Part shown: positions 21,707 to 32,883 of the stretch, one piece after another
Position numbering within the stretch: the stretch's first letter is position 1
How the letters are laid out: each line of letters opens with the position of its first letter
Origin: Acorus gramineus
Lineage: Eukaryota > Streptophyta > Magnoliopsida > Acorales > Acoraceae
Length of the DNA: 64,000 nt
Assembly: GCA_030737835.1 (NCBI GenBank)
Contig: CM060854.1
Coordinates: 9,386,690-9,450,689, forward strand
Direction: 5' to 3'
The notes under the pieces: generated by a model
What the model saw: only the letters and a program-made list of their open reading frames with translations
Database searches by the model: none
Told to the model about the DNA's origin: nothing
Translations under genes and position numbers: made by a program

Positions 21707-21850
21707 TATGAGAAAAAGAGACATGTATAAATGCAAATTATATTCTTTTACTAAGATTTTCTGAGAAAAAGATACATGTATAAATGCAAATTATATTATT
21801 TTACTAAGATTTTCTGAGAAAAAATACATGTATAAATGCAAATTATATTT
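21707..21850. repeat. Three tandem 52-53-bp units
   Basis: ACATGTATAAATGCAAATTA recurs at 21721, 21774 and 21826, with TTTTACTAAGATTTTCTGAG between the copies. The array lies immediately beside the MITE at 21356-21698. Confidence 0.85.
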
Positions 21851-22224
21851 TATCAGACTTCCTTTTCACGATCAAAAGTTGTGGTATAGTAATATTACTC
21901 TCTCGATGGTATCATAAATTACATATCCATTATGTGTTCTCAAATATTTGCCTTCCATACTACAATTACTATCCATATAAACGTTTGATCAAAGTCTAGA
22001 AACTAGAATTTAGGATCCATAATCGTATGATCCCAAACCAACTTGCTGTATAATAAGACACTCTTCATATAAATTGTTGTAGAATTCAAATTTTAAATAT
22101 TAATAATTCACAAATGCAAGCAAATCCTGTCATTAGCTGTAGAACATGAAACCATAGTGGAATTTGAGCAATTAGTGGTTTAGAAAATAGAGATTTCATG
22201 AAGTAATTAACATGGTCATCAACG

Positions 22225-22325
22225 GGTTGAACAATTTTCAATGTGCAGAATTTAAAAATAATTTAGGGAGAAGTTGAACAATTTTCAATGTGCAGAATTT
22301 AAAAATAATTCAGGGAGAATTTAAA
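22225..22325. repeat. Tandem duplication of about 48 bp
   Basis: TTGAACAATTTTCAATGTGC followed by AGAATTTAAAAATAATT and AGGGAGAA occurs twice in a row, with one base difference (TTAGGG versus TCAGGG). The duplication is recent. Confidence 0.85.
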
Positions 22326-22794
22326 TTATGTGTGCAGTCTTGTTTTCTGTTTTTTTTTAAATATACATTGGTCCATTGAAATACATATTATTATAAAAAT
22401 AAAATGAGTGTTGTTATGCATAATCTTTTTTACAGCCCTAAATATAGTCTCATATACCTCGTTTACCATCCGGCGATGTATATACCTCTTTAGGTGAAAT
22501 ATATACATCGATAATTTTTTACATTTGTTAAAAATAAGTTCATTTAATTCGTGATGGAGGATATATAATTTTTATCAAAATATATACCTTAAAACATTAA
22601 AACATGTCATAATTGTCTATTGAACTGTCCACAGAACTCTCTAATATTTTTCAAATAAAATATACAATGAGCTACACAATGTGTTTCGTTATTGAAAAAA
22701 AATTAAAAAAAATAAAATATTTGGTAGTGTAGTAGACACTGGAATAACACTATATATTTCACTATGACGGCTGAGGATTGATTATGGAACGTAA

Positions 22795-23121
22795 GAGCAT
22801 CTCCAATCATATATCTAAATATGTATATAAATTTAAATTTAAGTAAAAATCAGTAAAAAAAATCTCTTCAACCATTTACTCATATCCTTACCAAATCAAG
22901 TTTTTATTCAATTTTTTACCCAAATCAAGAAGAATCAAACCTTTACCATAATTTCAATGATTTGTTTTTTCTTCAACCCCAACTTTTCATATCAATCAAT
23001 TTAATTTTTTAAAAGATTTGAGTAACGCAAGTGATAATTAGAGACACCATATCAAATGAAATTTTTATTTAAAGTTTTAGTGAAATTTGAGTATAGATTT
23101 GAGTAAGGGTTGAAGATGGCC
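22795..23121. mobile_element. Tourist/Harbinger-like MITE (copy 2)
   Basis: The element begins GAGCATCTCCAATCATAT and ends GGTTGAAGATGGCC. It is flanked by TAA on both sides (22792-22794 and 23122-23124). It shares termini and subterminal TTTACTCA/TGAGTA words with the copy at 10213-10837 but is about half as long (327 bp), so the two are internal-deletion relatives. Confidence 0.85.
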
Positions 23122-23331
23122 TAAATGAGTATATAAAATAAATTAGGAGAAATTAAAGTCACCCTACTTGGTGAGAACCCCACCCCAAAAAAATAGGGGT
23201 GGGGTGCTCCCCAAGCACAAAAAAAAAAAAAAGAGGGGGAAAGAAAGGGAGAAAGAGAAACAGAGGGGGTTAAGAGGGAGGTGGAGTGCGGCGTTAGTGA
23301 CGACGATGACAGCGACGGTGGTGGAGATCGG

Positions 23332-23457
23332 TGTTAAATGTATATATATGTTAAGGTTAAAGGTAGATTAGCCTTTTCCTTGTTTTCCTTTTTGTACTAT
23401 AAATATTGGATATAAACCCTTATAAGATTTTTGATTCATTCTTTTCATATTCTAACA
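23332..23457 (+). mobile_element. Short LTR remnant (Ty1/Copia or TRIM-like)
   Basis: A 126-bp unit begins TGTTA and ends TAACA. It contains TATAAATA and is followed at once by TGCTATCAGAAC (23458-23469), which matches the plant Copia initiator-Met tRNA primer binding site TGGTATCAGAGC at 10 of 12 bases. Upstream lies GGTGGAGATCGG, a purine-rich stretch that resembles a polypurine tract. No gag-pol or second LTR was seen. Confidence 0.5.
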
Positions 23458-23479
23458 TGCTATCAGAACTTGAATCTAA

Positions 23480-23880
23480 TTTTTTTCTTTGATCGTCGAC
23501 GCCCCATCGCCCCTACGCAGCTTTGCCGCTGCCCCACGCAGATCTGCTGCATCTGCACCGCTGTGCCGCCGTCGCGCCGTTGCTGCTCCGCCGTCGTGCC
23601 GCCGCTGCGCCGCCCCGCGCTCGGCCATTCTCTCCTCTCTGTCTCTCTCTCTTTCTCATTCTCTCTCTCTCTCCCCTACCCTCCGTCCACCCCCTCTGCC
23701 TTTGACGTCCCCTCCGTCATCTCTCTCTTACTCCCTTTTTCTCTTTCTTCCCATCCCCCTCCATCGCGTCCTCTCCCGTCACCACCATCTCCTCCGCCCG
23801 CCTCCACCACCCCTGGCCCCGACACCCTTCTCTCTCTCTCTCTCTCGATGCAAACCCTAACCTCATAAAAGACAAACACA
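23480..23880. repeat. Pyrimidine-rich low-complexity block
   Basis: Plus strand is rich in CTCTCT, CCCC, CCGCC and CGCCG words. Overlapping Ser/Pro/Arg/Leu-rich frames on both strands are by-products of this composition. It could be the leader of the short LTR element just upstream. Confidence 0.55.
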
Positions 23881-24286
23881 GGGGTTGGGTTTGCATGTTG
23901 AAGGGGTATTCTTAACCCTCTCCAATAAGTCTAATTAACCCCAAGTGACCAATCATTCAAGATCCAAAAAAAAAAAAAGACAAATCTAATTCAAAGAGCA
24001 AAAGATTGAACCCCTCCAACGAGTGGCTGAGGCTTGTCTCCGTCTTCACCTACTTCTTCTTTAGCTTACACAAACAACCAAACAAATAAAAAAAAAAATA
24101 GCAATGATTAATGGCATTGTCGACCACGATGGAGACACTGAATGGACGTAGGGGGAGACGACGCGCACGGGGGAGACGGCAATGACCATCGGGGTTGATG
24201 GAGACTGTGATGGATGTCGGAGGAGAACCTCTAAAATGATAGGGGTTGATAGGGGTGGGGTTTCTAGGGTTCATGTCATTCTTTTA

Positions 24287-24748
24287 GCCCCTATTTAAAT
24301 GGGAGAATAAGATAGGAATAAATAGGAATAAAGGAGAATAAGACTAAAAATTGTTTGTTTACAAGGAATAAAGGGATATAGCTATGTCAGAATAAATAAG
24401 AATAAGTTGGTATTGGTATTCTGGAGGTCCCACTGAAATTGTGGTATTTTATCCAATCCATTTAACTGGTATAAAAGGGATTTACATGTCATATCACTTA
24501 TCATCACATCTACTAAATCATGAGACTACATATCAAATCAATTTTTCAATTTTTATACATCTTTATTTACATTTTATTCACTTGTATTTACAACTTATTC
24601 ATTATCAACTAAACAATAAAAATTTTATTATTACATTTTTCTAATTAGAATAACTAAAAACATAATCAAATAAAAAATAATTTATTTTTTAATTATACTA
24701 AAATAATGATATATTCTATGATAGTTTATATTGCTATCCAAACGAGGC
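24287..24748. mobile_element. Harbinger-like MITE with GCC(C/T)C..TTT ends
   Basis: The element runs from GCCCCTATTTAAATGGGAG to GCTATCCAAACGAGGC and is flanked by TTA on both sides (24284-24286 and 24749-24751). Its ends form a partial inverted repeat (GCCCCTATTTAAATGG against GCCTCGTTTGGATAGC). The interior contains repeated GGAATAAA/GAATAAG words and no coding DNA. Confidence 0.65.
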
Positions 24749-24825
24749 TTATTGTGGAGTGGGACTGGATGGAAACCAAATCCCCCTAAAAAATAAAAAT
24801 AAAAAAAAAAAAATCAGTTTTACCG

Positions 24826-24833
24826 AAACCCTA
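24826..24833 (+). promoter_or_regulatory. Telo-box-like motif upstream of RWDD1 homolog
   Basis: AAACCCTA lies about 105 bp before the ATG and is followed by CT-rich leader sequence (24865-24917) typical of plant 5' UTRs. The role is inferred. Confidence 0.45.
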
Positions 24834-24937
24834 GAGAGATCGAGTTCTCACGTGACAACTGAAGGTTCTCTCTCTCTCTCCTCCCCTGACTCTCGAACAC
24901 TCTCTCTCTCTCTTTCCAATTCTTAGCTCCAGAAACC

Positions 24938-27900
24938 ATGTCGGGTAATCTTTCTTTCTTTCTATTGTTTTCTTACATCCCATGTTGTTGATGCGATGAT
25001 CCCAAATTTCTTTAAAAATCAGGGTTTCCTACATGAATTTAGGTTTTACATACAGTTCTCAGTAATTCTACGTTGTGAACGCGTATTCGGGATTGGTTTT
25101 GATTAATGGTTACTTCAAAGGCGCGATCTTTTTAGTGAATCTGGAGACCCTATCTGCTCATTTGAATTTTTATGGTTTATTTTTTTAATAAATTTTCGGT
25201 TGTCATTCGTGAACTGTAATGTATTGATTTTCTCTGTTGATATGAATTAGTACACACACTGATAGGGAACTGTTTTTTGGTTGTTTAAATTTAATTTTTT
25301 GAGTTTTCAGTAGAATTCCATGTATGCCTTTGTAATTAATGGCTATCTTTAACAGTTTTGATTGGATTGTTTTTTTTTTTTTGTCATTATAAATTTGGGA
25401 TATATTTTTTTGTGAATATTTTTGGGCCAGATCATGTTCAAGAACAGGAAATGGAGATCGAGGCGTTGCAAGCCATACTCATGGATGACATCGAAGGTCC
25501 ACTTGCCATCCATTTTTTTTCTGTTGATACATGTAAGAGAATTTTTTTTATGTATTGTCTGACACAATTTCTTGAACAGAGGTTGACTCGAGTGAAAGTG
25601 GTTTGGCTACCAACAACCGCTGCTTCCAAATCTTATTGTCGCCACAGGTAATGTCATGTTGTTGCTATATCTTTTGATACTTGCTCATATTTGTCATCAC
25701 TTTATATCAATTAAGCGATGGTGGTGTGGTCCACATCAATATAATCTTGTCTTCCACCATGGCCATGATTCAGTCTGCCTCATCGTTTTTTGGTATGATT
25801 AGCTGCTCTAGTGCATTATGTGATGAGGGATTGTTGGGTACCTTTAGAGATGTTTTAGTTATTATTTCCATTATATTTTTAAGTTTAAATTTCAATAAAC
25901 ATCTGTTAGGTGCAACATATACTGAAAAGTTTCTTTTACAATCAGTTGTGCAATAAGTTGTCCTGGATTGCACTTGTGTGAATGACAGTAAAATTATAAA
26001 AAAAGTATATCAAATAGGTAAAGGAAAACTTTTCCTTCAAAAAAGGGGAAGGTGACACTTTCAAATGAAGTAACTCGTGTAACATTGTTATCTTGTGCTA
26101 AGAAAAATCAGCTGCTAAGGGAACATTAATGAGTGGACTCACATTTCAAGTTCTTTCTCCCAGTGTTTGGAATCAAATTTAATGAATGATGTTCCTATTT
26201 ACCCATAAGTCCTTTATGATCATACATTGTGTGTCTATTCTCTTTCTCCCATGGAGTGTGGATCTGTAGACCTCTCACCTACTGAGTCGGCTTGTTTTCT
26301 TGTCTCTGGTGATTTTTTTTTAACCTTTGCTGGAATTGTACATCAAATCAACTAATAACAATTTGTGGTGGAATCCCTCTCATTTGCTCAAAATAATGAT
26401 ATCGTCCAAACTTGTTTTTAGGCCTCCTCTCCCTTTGAAGACCATCTGTGATTTGCTTCCTGATTTCATAGTGCCTCCATACCAGATTTTGTTGCGCATG
26501 TCCAAAGCACAGAAAATCATCCATGTTGGTTTGCAGCACAGAAGGTGCTCCCAATCTTTGCCAACTGCATGTAAAAGTAAACCTTCTCTTTATGCCGTGT
26601 GTTGCTCTCTGATGAAAAAGTCTTCTCCTATGCAGTCAATACATTGAGCTATTGTTATAGTTATAAAAAAATACATCGGGGTAATTACTTTATCAAAAAA
26701 TCATCGAGCTATGGTTAACAATAGCTAACACGAGATGGAAATACATCAAGCTATCGCAATATCTAACACGAGATGGAAATCATAGCAATAAAGAGAAGGA
26801 AATCATCAATATCATAGCAATATCTAATATATGGTTTGCTTTAGCTATAGTTAACTCTTATTGAGCTAACAATAGCTAATAGCTATAGTTAACAATAGTT
26901 ATTAATTAACAATGTTAAACCATAGCTAACAAAAAAATAAAATTAAAAAAACGAGCTATAGTTATCAAACCATTGGGGTAATTACTTTATTGAGTTACTG
27001 AAAACTGGTTAGGAAATTAAAGGTGGCATAAGGCATGAATCTTTGAGAGTTTTCTAATTTGGAAGTGTTTTAATAAATTGCATTGAGTTTAGCAAGAATC
27101 ACCTATATATTGGGTGTGGAAAGGAGATGGAAATTATAAAGAAGGCAAACATAAGCTGAAAGTTGATTGAAGATTTAACTTGAACATAAATATGATTTTC
27201 CAACAGAAGCAGAGCTTCATAGAAAACTGCTGGATGGCATTGTTTATAACTTATGCATGTGGTGCAAATATAACAAAATGGCTCAAACTGTGCTCCTCAA
27301 TGGGGTTGGTCATCTTTCGAGGAGGGAAGGGAAGTATAATTTGGGACTGAGGTAAGGGATGCTTTGCCATACTTTAGTAAACCTGATGAACATCTCACAT
27401 TTTCTTAAAACTTGAATATGAAGAGGAAAATATTTTCACATGAATTTGTCTTTCATGCATTTTCATTGTTGGTTGAAGGATAATGCAAATATCCCTTTGT
27501 GGTAACTGCTATTTTATGTGTGATCCTTATAATCCTCCTTGTTTCCAATACTCAAGCACACATTTCAACATACATAATTCCGTTGGTTTGTTGCACATGC
27601 GGTGTGTTGGAGCATTTATGTCACTCACAATGAATGTATATTCCAAAGGAAGAGATTCTCTGTTGAATATCCTCGATGCTTAGGGATTGGGTTACCATGA
27701 TTTTGGAAGTGGATAGCCCGGATTCAGTTATGGGCAATCTTTGTTCGGTGGGTGACGCCTTGGGGCTTCGCTTGTTGGGGATTACACCCCCCCCCCCCCC
27801 CCCCCACCACCCAATGGTGTTCTTTTTCTTCTGTTTTGCATTTTATTTTCTTATTTCTTAAGAACTTGCACAAAGATCCTTTTTCTCTTTTGTTCAGGCA

Positions 27901-30900
27901 AATATGTTTTTAATAAGAATGCTCCAAAAACTTAAAATAAAGCGCACACATTTCAAATCTTGGATAGTGACTGACATGTATAGTTATCATGTTGTCCTCC
28001 TTTTCATTTTTGCCTCAGCTATTCCATTTTCCATAGAAATTCTACTGTGCAATGATAAAGTTCATGTTTTTTACATCAGATTTTGGGCCTTTATTAGTAT
28101 GTGATTCTTGGTCATGAATTATTATGGACACTGATTTCAGTTCTATTGATAGGATGATGATGATTTAGATGACTCGAGCTACATACCAGGTTCGCATCTA
28201 TATGACCATTGGATAGATCATTTTGGCTCAGAAATAATACATGTGTCGCAATTTTCTTTTAGCACAAAGCATTTTTTTTATACTTATGTCCTGGTTCAGG
28301 GACAGAATTTCTTTCTGTTTTTTTTTTTTTTTGGTAAGTTGGAACAGAATTTCTATTACTAAAAGGATCTGTTTTTTATAACTTTCTGCAGTTGAACTGG
28401 CACTGTTTTTCTCACACACTGAAAGATATCCTGATGAACCACCACTTCTTAATATTAAAAGGTTGGTCATTACTCATTAATGCGTATGATTTATGATATG
28501 CATTTCACATATTACTTTTCTTTCTTTCATTGACAGTTTAAATAAGAAAGCATCATCCATGTTACATTAGATGCCGTTGCACATGTGTCTATTTACGCCG
28601 TGTAATATTGTTATACTTTAGCACACTGGTCTTTTTCATTACCCAGAATCTGTAATAATTTAACTTGTGCTAGATAATGATGGCATTATTTACAGAACAT
28701 TTAATCACACCTCTAAAAGTTTCTCTCTTTTTTTCCTATACAGTGTACGGGGCATAAAATCTGAAGATCTTTCTATTTTGAAAGAAAAACTTGAGCAGGA
28801 GGTACCTTTTTAGACTGAAACAGGTTCATATTCAGGGTTAGAGTATTTCACCACTAATCTGTGATTGGCTTAATGAATCTCACAAGAATATCTTGGGTGT
28901 ATGGTTTTCAAGAAAGAAGATTTATACTACTTTATCATATTTCACATAAGCCTTTTTCTGCTCCATAGATGGCTTCTTTTCCCTTCTCATGATGTCATGA
29001 ATGTTTGCTTATGATAATGGCTTTGCAATTCTTATGTGACATGATGGAAGTTTGCATTTCCTATATTTGAAATTTAAAACATGTTGAACTTGTTTATTTC
29101 AATTTTCACCTTTGTCTCATATATATATATGTATATGTATATAAGGTATGTTGAGGCACTTTGTGATCCTAATTTTGATTTATTATTAGAGAATGCTCTA
29201 ATGGTACAATAGTACCCTGCAGTGGTACAAGCTCCTTTTTAGAAACTATAGGAGCAATCTTATTATAGAAGATACCCCCAAACAAGAAAGGAGTCGAGGG
29301 ATCTCCGTACAAAATTAAACAAGAAAGAGGGGAGGTGAGGAAAAAAAGAGTAAAGAATGTGAGACCCTTCAAGAGATTCCGAAGCTTGCCATGGTAGAAG
29401 CCTGTGTTGAATTTCTGGCCGGTGCATATCTTCTGTTTATTATTCTTTGTCAGCTAAGGAAATTTAACATCTGATGCAGACATTGGTCCATTCCACTTCA
29501 CAAGATGTTCCTCTACAGTTATGGGATATGCAACCTGGTCATATTATCATCTATGGTCCCTTTTGTGCCAATCTGCATGTTTCGATATATCACATGATTA
29601 TTCATTTTATATCATGATGCCTGCTATATCCTGAAACAACATGGCACGGACTAATGGACCGGAGAAAAAGCAGAAGTTAATTGAATGTTCTTTTAGTTTT
29701 TGAACTTTCTTATTCGAGAAAGAGGTCCGACATATTATTTGAGGTATAGCTTAATCTGGCCTCTTTTGGAGACAAAAACTGCCTGAGGTAAGATAGAAGT
29801 TGTTGGAACTTGGAATACTACCAGTTATCTCATGCTATTGAGAAGAGTAGAGAAATGGATAAGATATGGATCAAAGTTGTGGGAACATGTGGGATTATAA
29901 ATCCACAGGGAACATGGATCTTGAACTACACAAATTGTTCAGTTTAGAGATCTTACCAAGGAGAAAAGGTTTCCTAATGGCCATAATATGTAAGTGTTTT
30001 TTTTTTAGTAAAAAGATGAGCTTTGCGACGCATAATACGTAAGTGTTAGATTTCTTTTCAACTGCACGAGCGAAGAATTTGACCATGTTGACTTTTATCC
30101 AAGAATTTGTTCCTATGAAAGAGCATATGATTACCATATTATCTACTGCCTGTATAAATCTGTGCAATGAAAACTATTACATGTTGATAGTTCATTGGTA
30201 TTTTCATAATTGTATTCTTCATTATATTCTAATTAATATTGTGGATGAAAATGATTAATTGCTATTTGAACATATACTAAATAATTTCTGATAGTTCTAT
30301 TCTCATGTATAAACTTCATTATTACAAGTTACAAGTGATTCAATCGCTAGCATTAACATTCATATGAATGTCCTGTGATATCTTGTTCAATTAGCTATAC
30401 CAATTTTTTTTCCACAATCGATGATCACTTTGCAGACATGTAGACCAAAAGAGAGAGGATGAAAAGCACTCATCAGTGTTATATCTCTTGATTAAGTAGC
30501 TGAGATATACTTGTATATTGAGTTAATTATTTTCTATTCTGCCTGTCATAGAGTGCCAAATCTTCATTACTAGTGTATAATGAGCTGTACAATTTACAAA
30601 GAAGATGCTTTTAGAGTCATTTATGTTCTGCAGGCTTCTGAGAATCTTGGTATGGCCATGGTTTACACGCTTCTCTCATCAGCTAAAGAGTGGTTGAGTG
30701 AAAAGTATGGTCATGACGGACAAGTTCAAGATGTGGATGAAGATGAGGAATCTAAAGAAGATGTATGGCCTGTTTGTTCTTCCCATGACTTACACTGCTT
30801 TGTTATTAACTATTTTAAATTGGTGTGATCTCTGGTTGATATTGCAGAAAATATGGTTGTTATTGAAAAAGTATATTGGAAATATTTGCTAACCACCCAT

Positions 30901-32703
30901 TGCCCTCTTTCACTATAAAATATGTTTTTGGATGTTTGCCATGTACACAGAATGAAAATGGTCTTTATTTTATATATTGGATATTTGATAAATTACATGG
31001 GACAGAAGGTGGGTGATTCATACCATGCTTTTCTTTTGTAGTAACTTCATGATTTGCTCTGCATGTGCTAAATTTTTGGTATACTAGTTTGACTATTGAT
31101 TTTTTTTTTTTTTTTGAGGAAAATATAGGTAAATCTTATTTCAAGAAACCCCCAAAAAAGGAGACGAGGAAATGGACTAGTTATGTAGGTTGCTTAACAG
31201 CCATGCATAATATTTAGTCTCGTCTGTCTGACATTTCATAACTATAATTATAATATCCTCTCATTCTTTGGAGTTTTTGTTTAATAATGTTTTATATGGA
31301 TAGGATCCTTAGTTTCACGAGAATTGGGCCTCTTCACAAGTGGTGCGACCTTGAGGAACTTTAGATTATCACCCATATATGTGCTTTTACGGAATTGTAT
31401 TCAATACTATGAATCAGGGTTATATTTGAACACATATAAACTGTCTTTTGGGCATTCATTAGTATCCATGTTTCACCTTTCTTTTTCCAATTGTATATAA
31501 CAGCCATATTATAAGTTTTTACCAAACTAGAATTCCTGTAAAAATAATTTATTTTTAACTCATCGTTGTATATTTCAGATCATTATTCCACACGGAGAAC
31601 CAGTTACAGTAGAATCATTTATTGCATGGAGGGAAAGGTTTGAAGCAGAGCTAGCGCTGGAACGAGCTAAGTAAGATTCAACCTATTTTTATTCATCATA
31701 GAAATATAACTTTATAAGTGACTATTAATACTCTATAGGTGTGACCTGTCTATCAACGACGTGTTATCATCAACTAAAAATTTGTAGGAAAAATAATACA
31801 AACCATTGAATCCAATGTTCCGGTGGACGATCATGTCACATGCTTTTGAAGCAGTAGTTTATCCACTCGAACCAATATTCTACCAGTGCTGAATCACACA
31901 TCTTTTCAGGCTAATCCCAGATTCAGCGCTTACGGCACCAAAAGAGAAGAAACTTACAGGCAGACAGTGGTTTGAGAGCGGAAGAGCTACAGCGGTAACT
32001 TTTTTCTTTCACTTTTACTGATTTTGACAATATACCAGGTGTTATAGTTTACCGAAATGGATCTTTTATTGGAAGTCTGTTCAATAGCCCAAAACCCATG
32101 TGTGCATGGGCCATGACCCAGCCCATTTCCAACTGGTCAACAAAATGTATATTTTATGGAAGACCGCTGTTACACTTGGCCATTTTATATTCATGTATAC
32201 CTCGTTAGCCCCCTGGACTCACTATAACGAGGTATACACCTCGTTAGATACACATTCTATAAGTGAGTCCATATTGTAGTATAGTTCATTTTTTACAAAA
32301 GTACATGTTTCATTAGATGGGATGTATTATTTCTTAAAAAATGAAAGGGTGTGGAGTGCATTTGGTGCTGAAAATGGGGCTAATTTTAACATTTTCCTTT
32401 ATGGAATAGATGCAACGTATATAATATAGAATGAGTTTAAATTGTATTTTCTTAATTTAAATTTTAAACACATGATGATAAATATGCATTTATATTTGTA
32501 TTATTGAAAACATAAGGTAGACCATTATCGAATGGCTGCAACATTCTTCCCATTTGTTTGTTTCAACATTGTTATAGGAAATTTTGTATCTCCATGAAAA
32601 TGTTGTTGAATCTGTTCACAGAAAGGTGCAGCTCATGTGGTGGAAGGGTCCGAGGAGGAAGACGAGGAAGATATTGATTTTGATGATGACTTTGAAGGTG
32701 AAT

Positions 32704-32749
<46 letters not shown>

Positions 32750-32883
32750 TCTTAAACTTTCATGCAACAAATTAAACTTAATCATGTGTTGGTTTTGATT
32801 TCACTAATGCATTAACAGAAGATGAAGAAGATATGCTTGAGCATTATTTGACGGAGAAATCTTCAGAAGGTTCGAGGAAGTGA
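24938..32883 (+). CDS. RWD domain-containing protein (RWDD1/DFRP2 family)
   Basis: This family binds and stabilises developmentally regulated GTP-binding proteins (DRG GTPases), which act on ribosomes; in plants it is often mislabelled 'ubiquitin-conjugating enzyme family'. Eleven exons join in phase: 24938-24944, 25431-25496, 25580-25647, 28153-28189, 28392-28461, 28744-28801, 30634-30762, 31579-31670, 31910-31994, 32622-32697 and 32819-32883. The product is 250 residues. The RWD domain spans roughly residues 5-110 (start MSDHVQEQEMEIEALQAI, then SHTERYPDEPPLLNIKS). A middle helical region contains WREFRE-like WRERFEAELALERAK, then LTGRQWFESG, and an acidic C-terminus rich in Glu/Asp ends EKSSEGSRK. 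The first coding exon is only 7 nt. A 2.5-kb third intron holds a repetitive block. All residues seem intact. The adjacent, convergent gene is the GDH-like gene. Confidence 0.95.
26640..26990. repeat. AGCTATAGTTAAC repetitive block in RWDD1 intron 3
   Basis: Variants of AGCTATAGTTAACAATAGCTAA and its complement occur many times in about 300 bp, so the block is nearly self-complementary. GGGGTAATTACTTTAT occurs at both edges (about 26678 and 26974) as a direct repeat. ACACGAGATGGAAAT also occurs twice inside. It has no coding capacity. Confidence 0.7.
29190..29385 (-). mobile_element. LINE 3'-end remnant in RWDD1 intron 6
   Basis: CTATAGGAGCAATCTTATTA, CCCCCAAACAAGAAAGGAG and CGAGGGATCTCCGTAC match the 3' portion of the minus-strand LINE at 43930-46310. 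The piece is a decayed 5'-truncated copy. Confidence 0.5.
31100..31172 (-). mobile_element. LINE 3'-end fragment with poly(A) in RWDD1 intron 7
   Basis: A run of T is followed by GAGGAAAATATAGGTAAATC, TTATTTCAAGAAACCCCCA and GGAGACGAGG. Read on the minus strand this is a LINE 3' end with poly(A) tail, almost the same as the LINE end at 43930-44000. The insert is only about 70 bp. Confidence 0.6.
32703..32750. repeat. (TC)n(AC)n microsatellite in RWDD1 intron 10
   Basis: A run of CT dinucleotides passes directly into a run of CA dinucleotides. It lies a few bases after the exon 10 donor. Confidence 0.95.

Noticed and set aside
23431-23879. 145-codon Ser/Pro-rich frame and companions
   Set aside because: Produced by a CT- and CCG-rich stretch that is probably the leader of a short LTR element.
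32195-32255. Inverted ACCTCGTTAG/TAACGAGGT words in RWDD1 intron 9
   Set aside because: Short local hairpin only; no duplication or wider element ends were seen.
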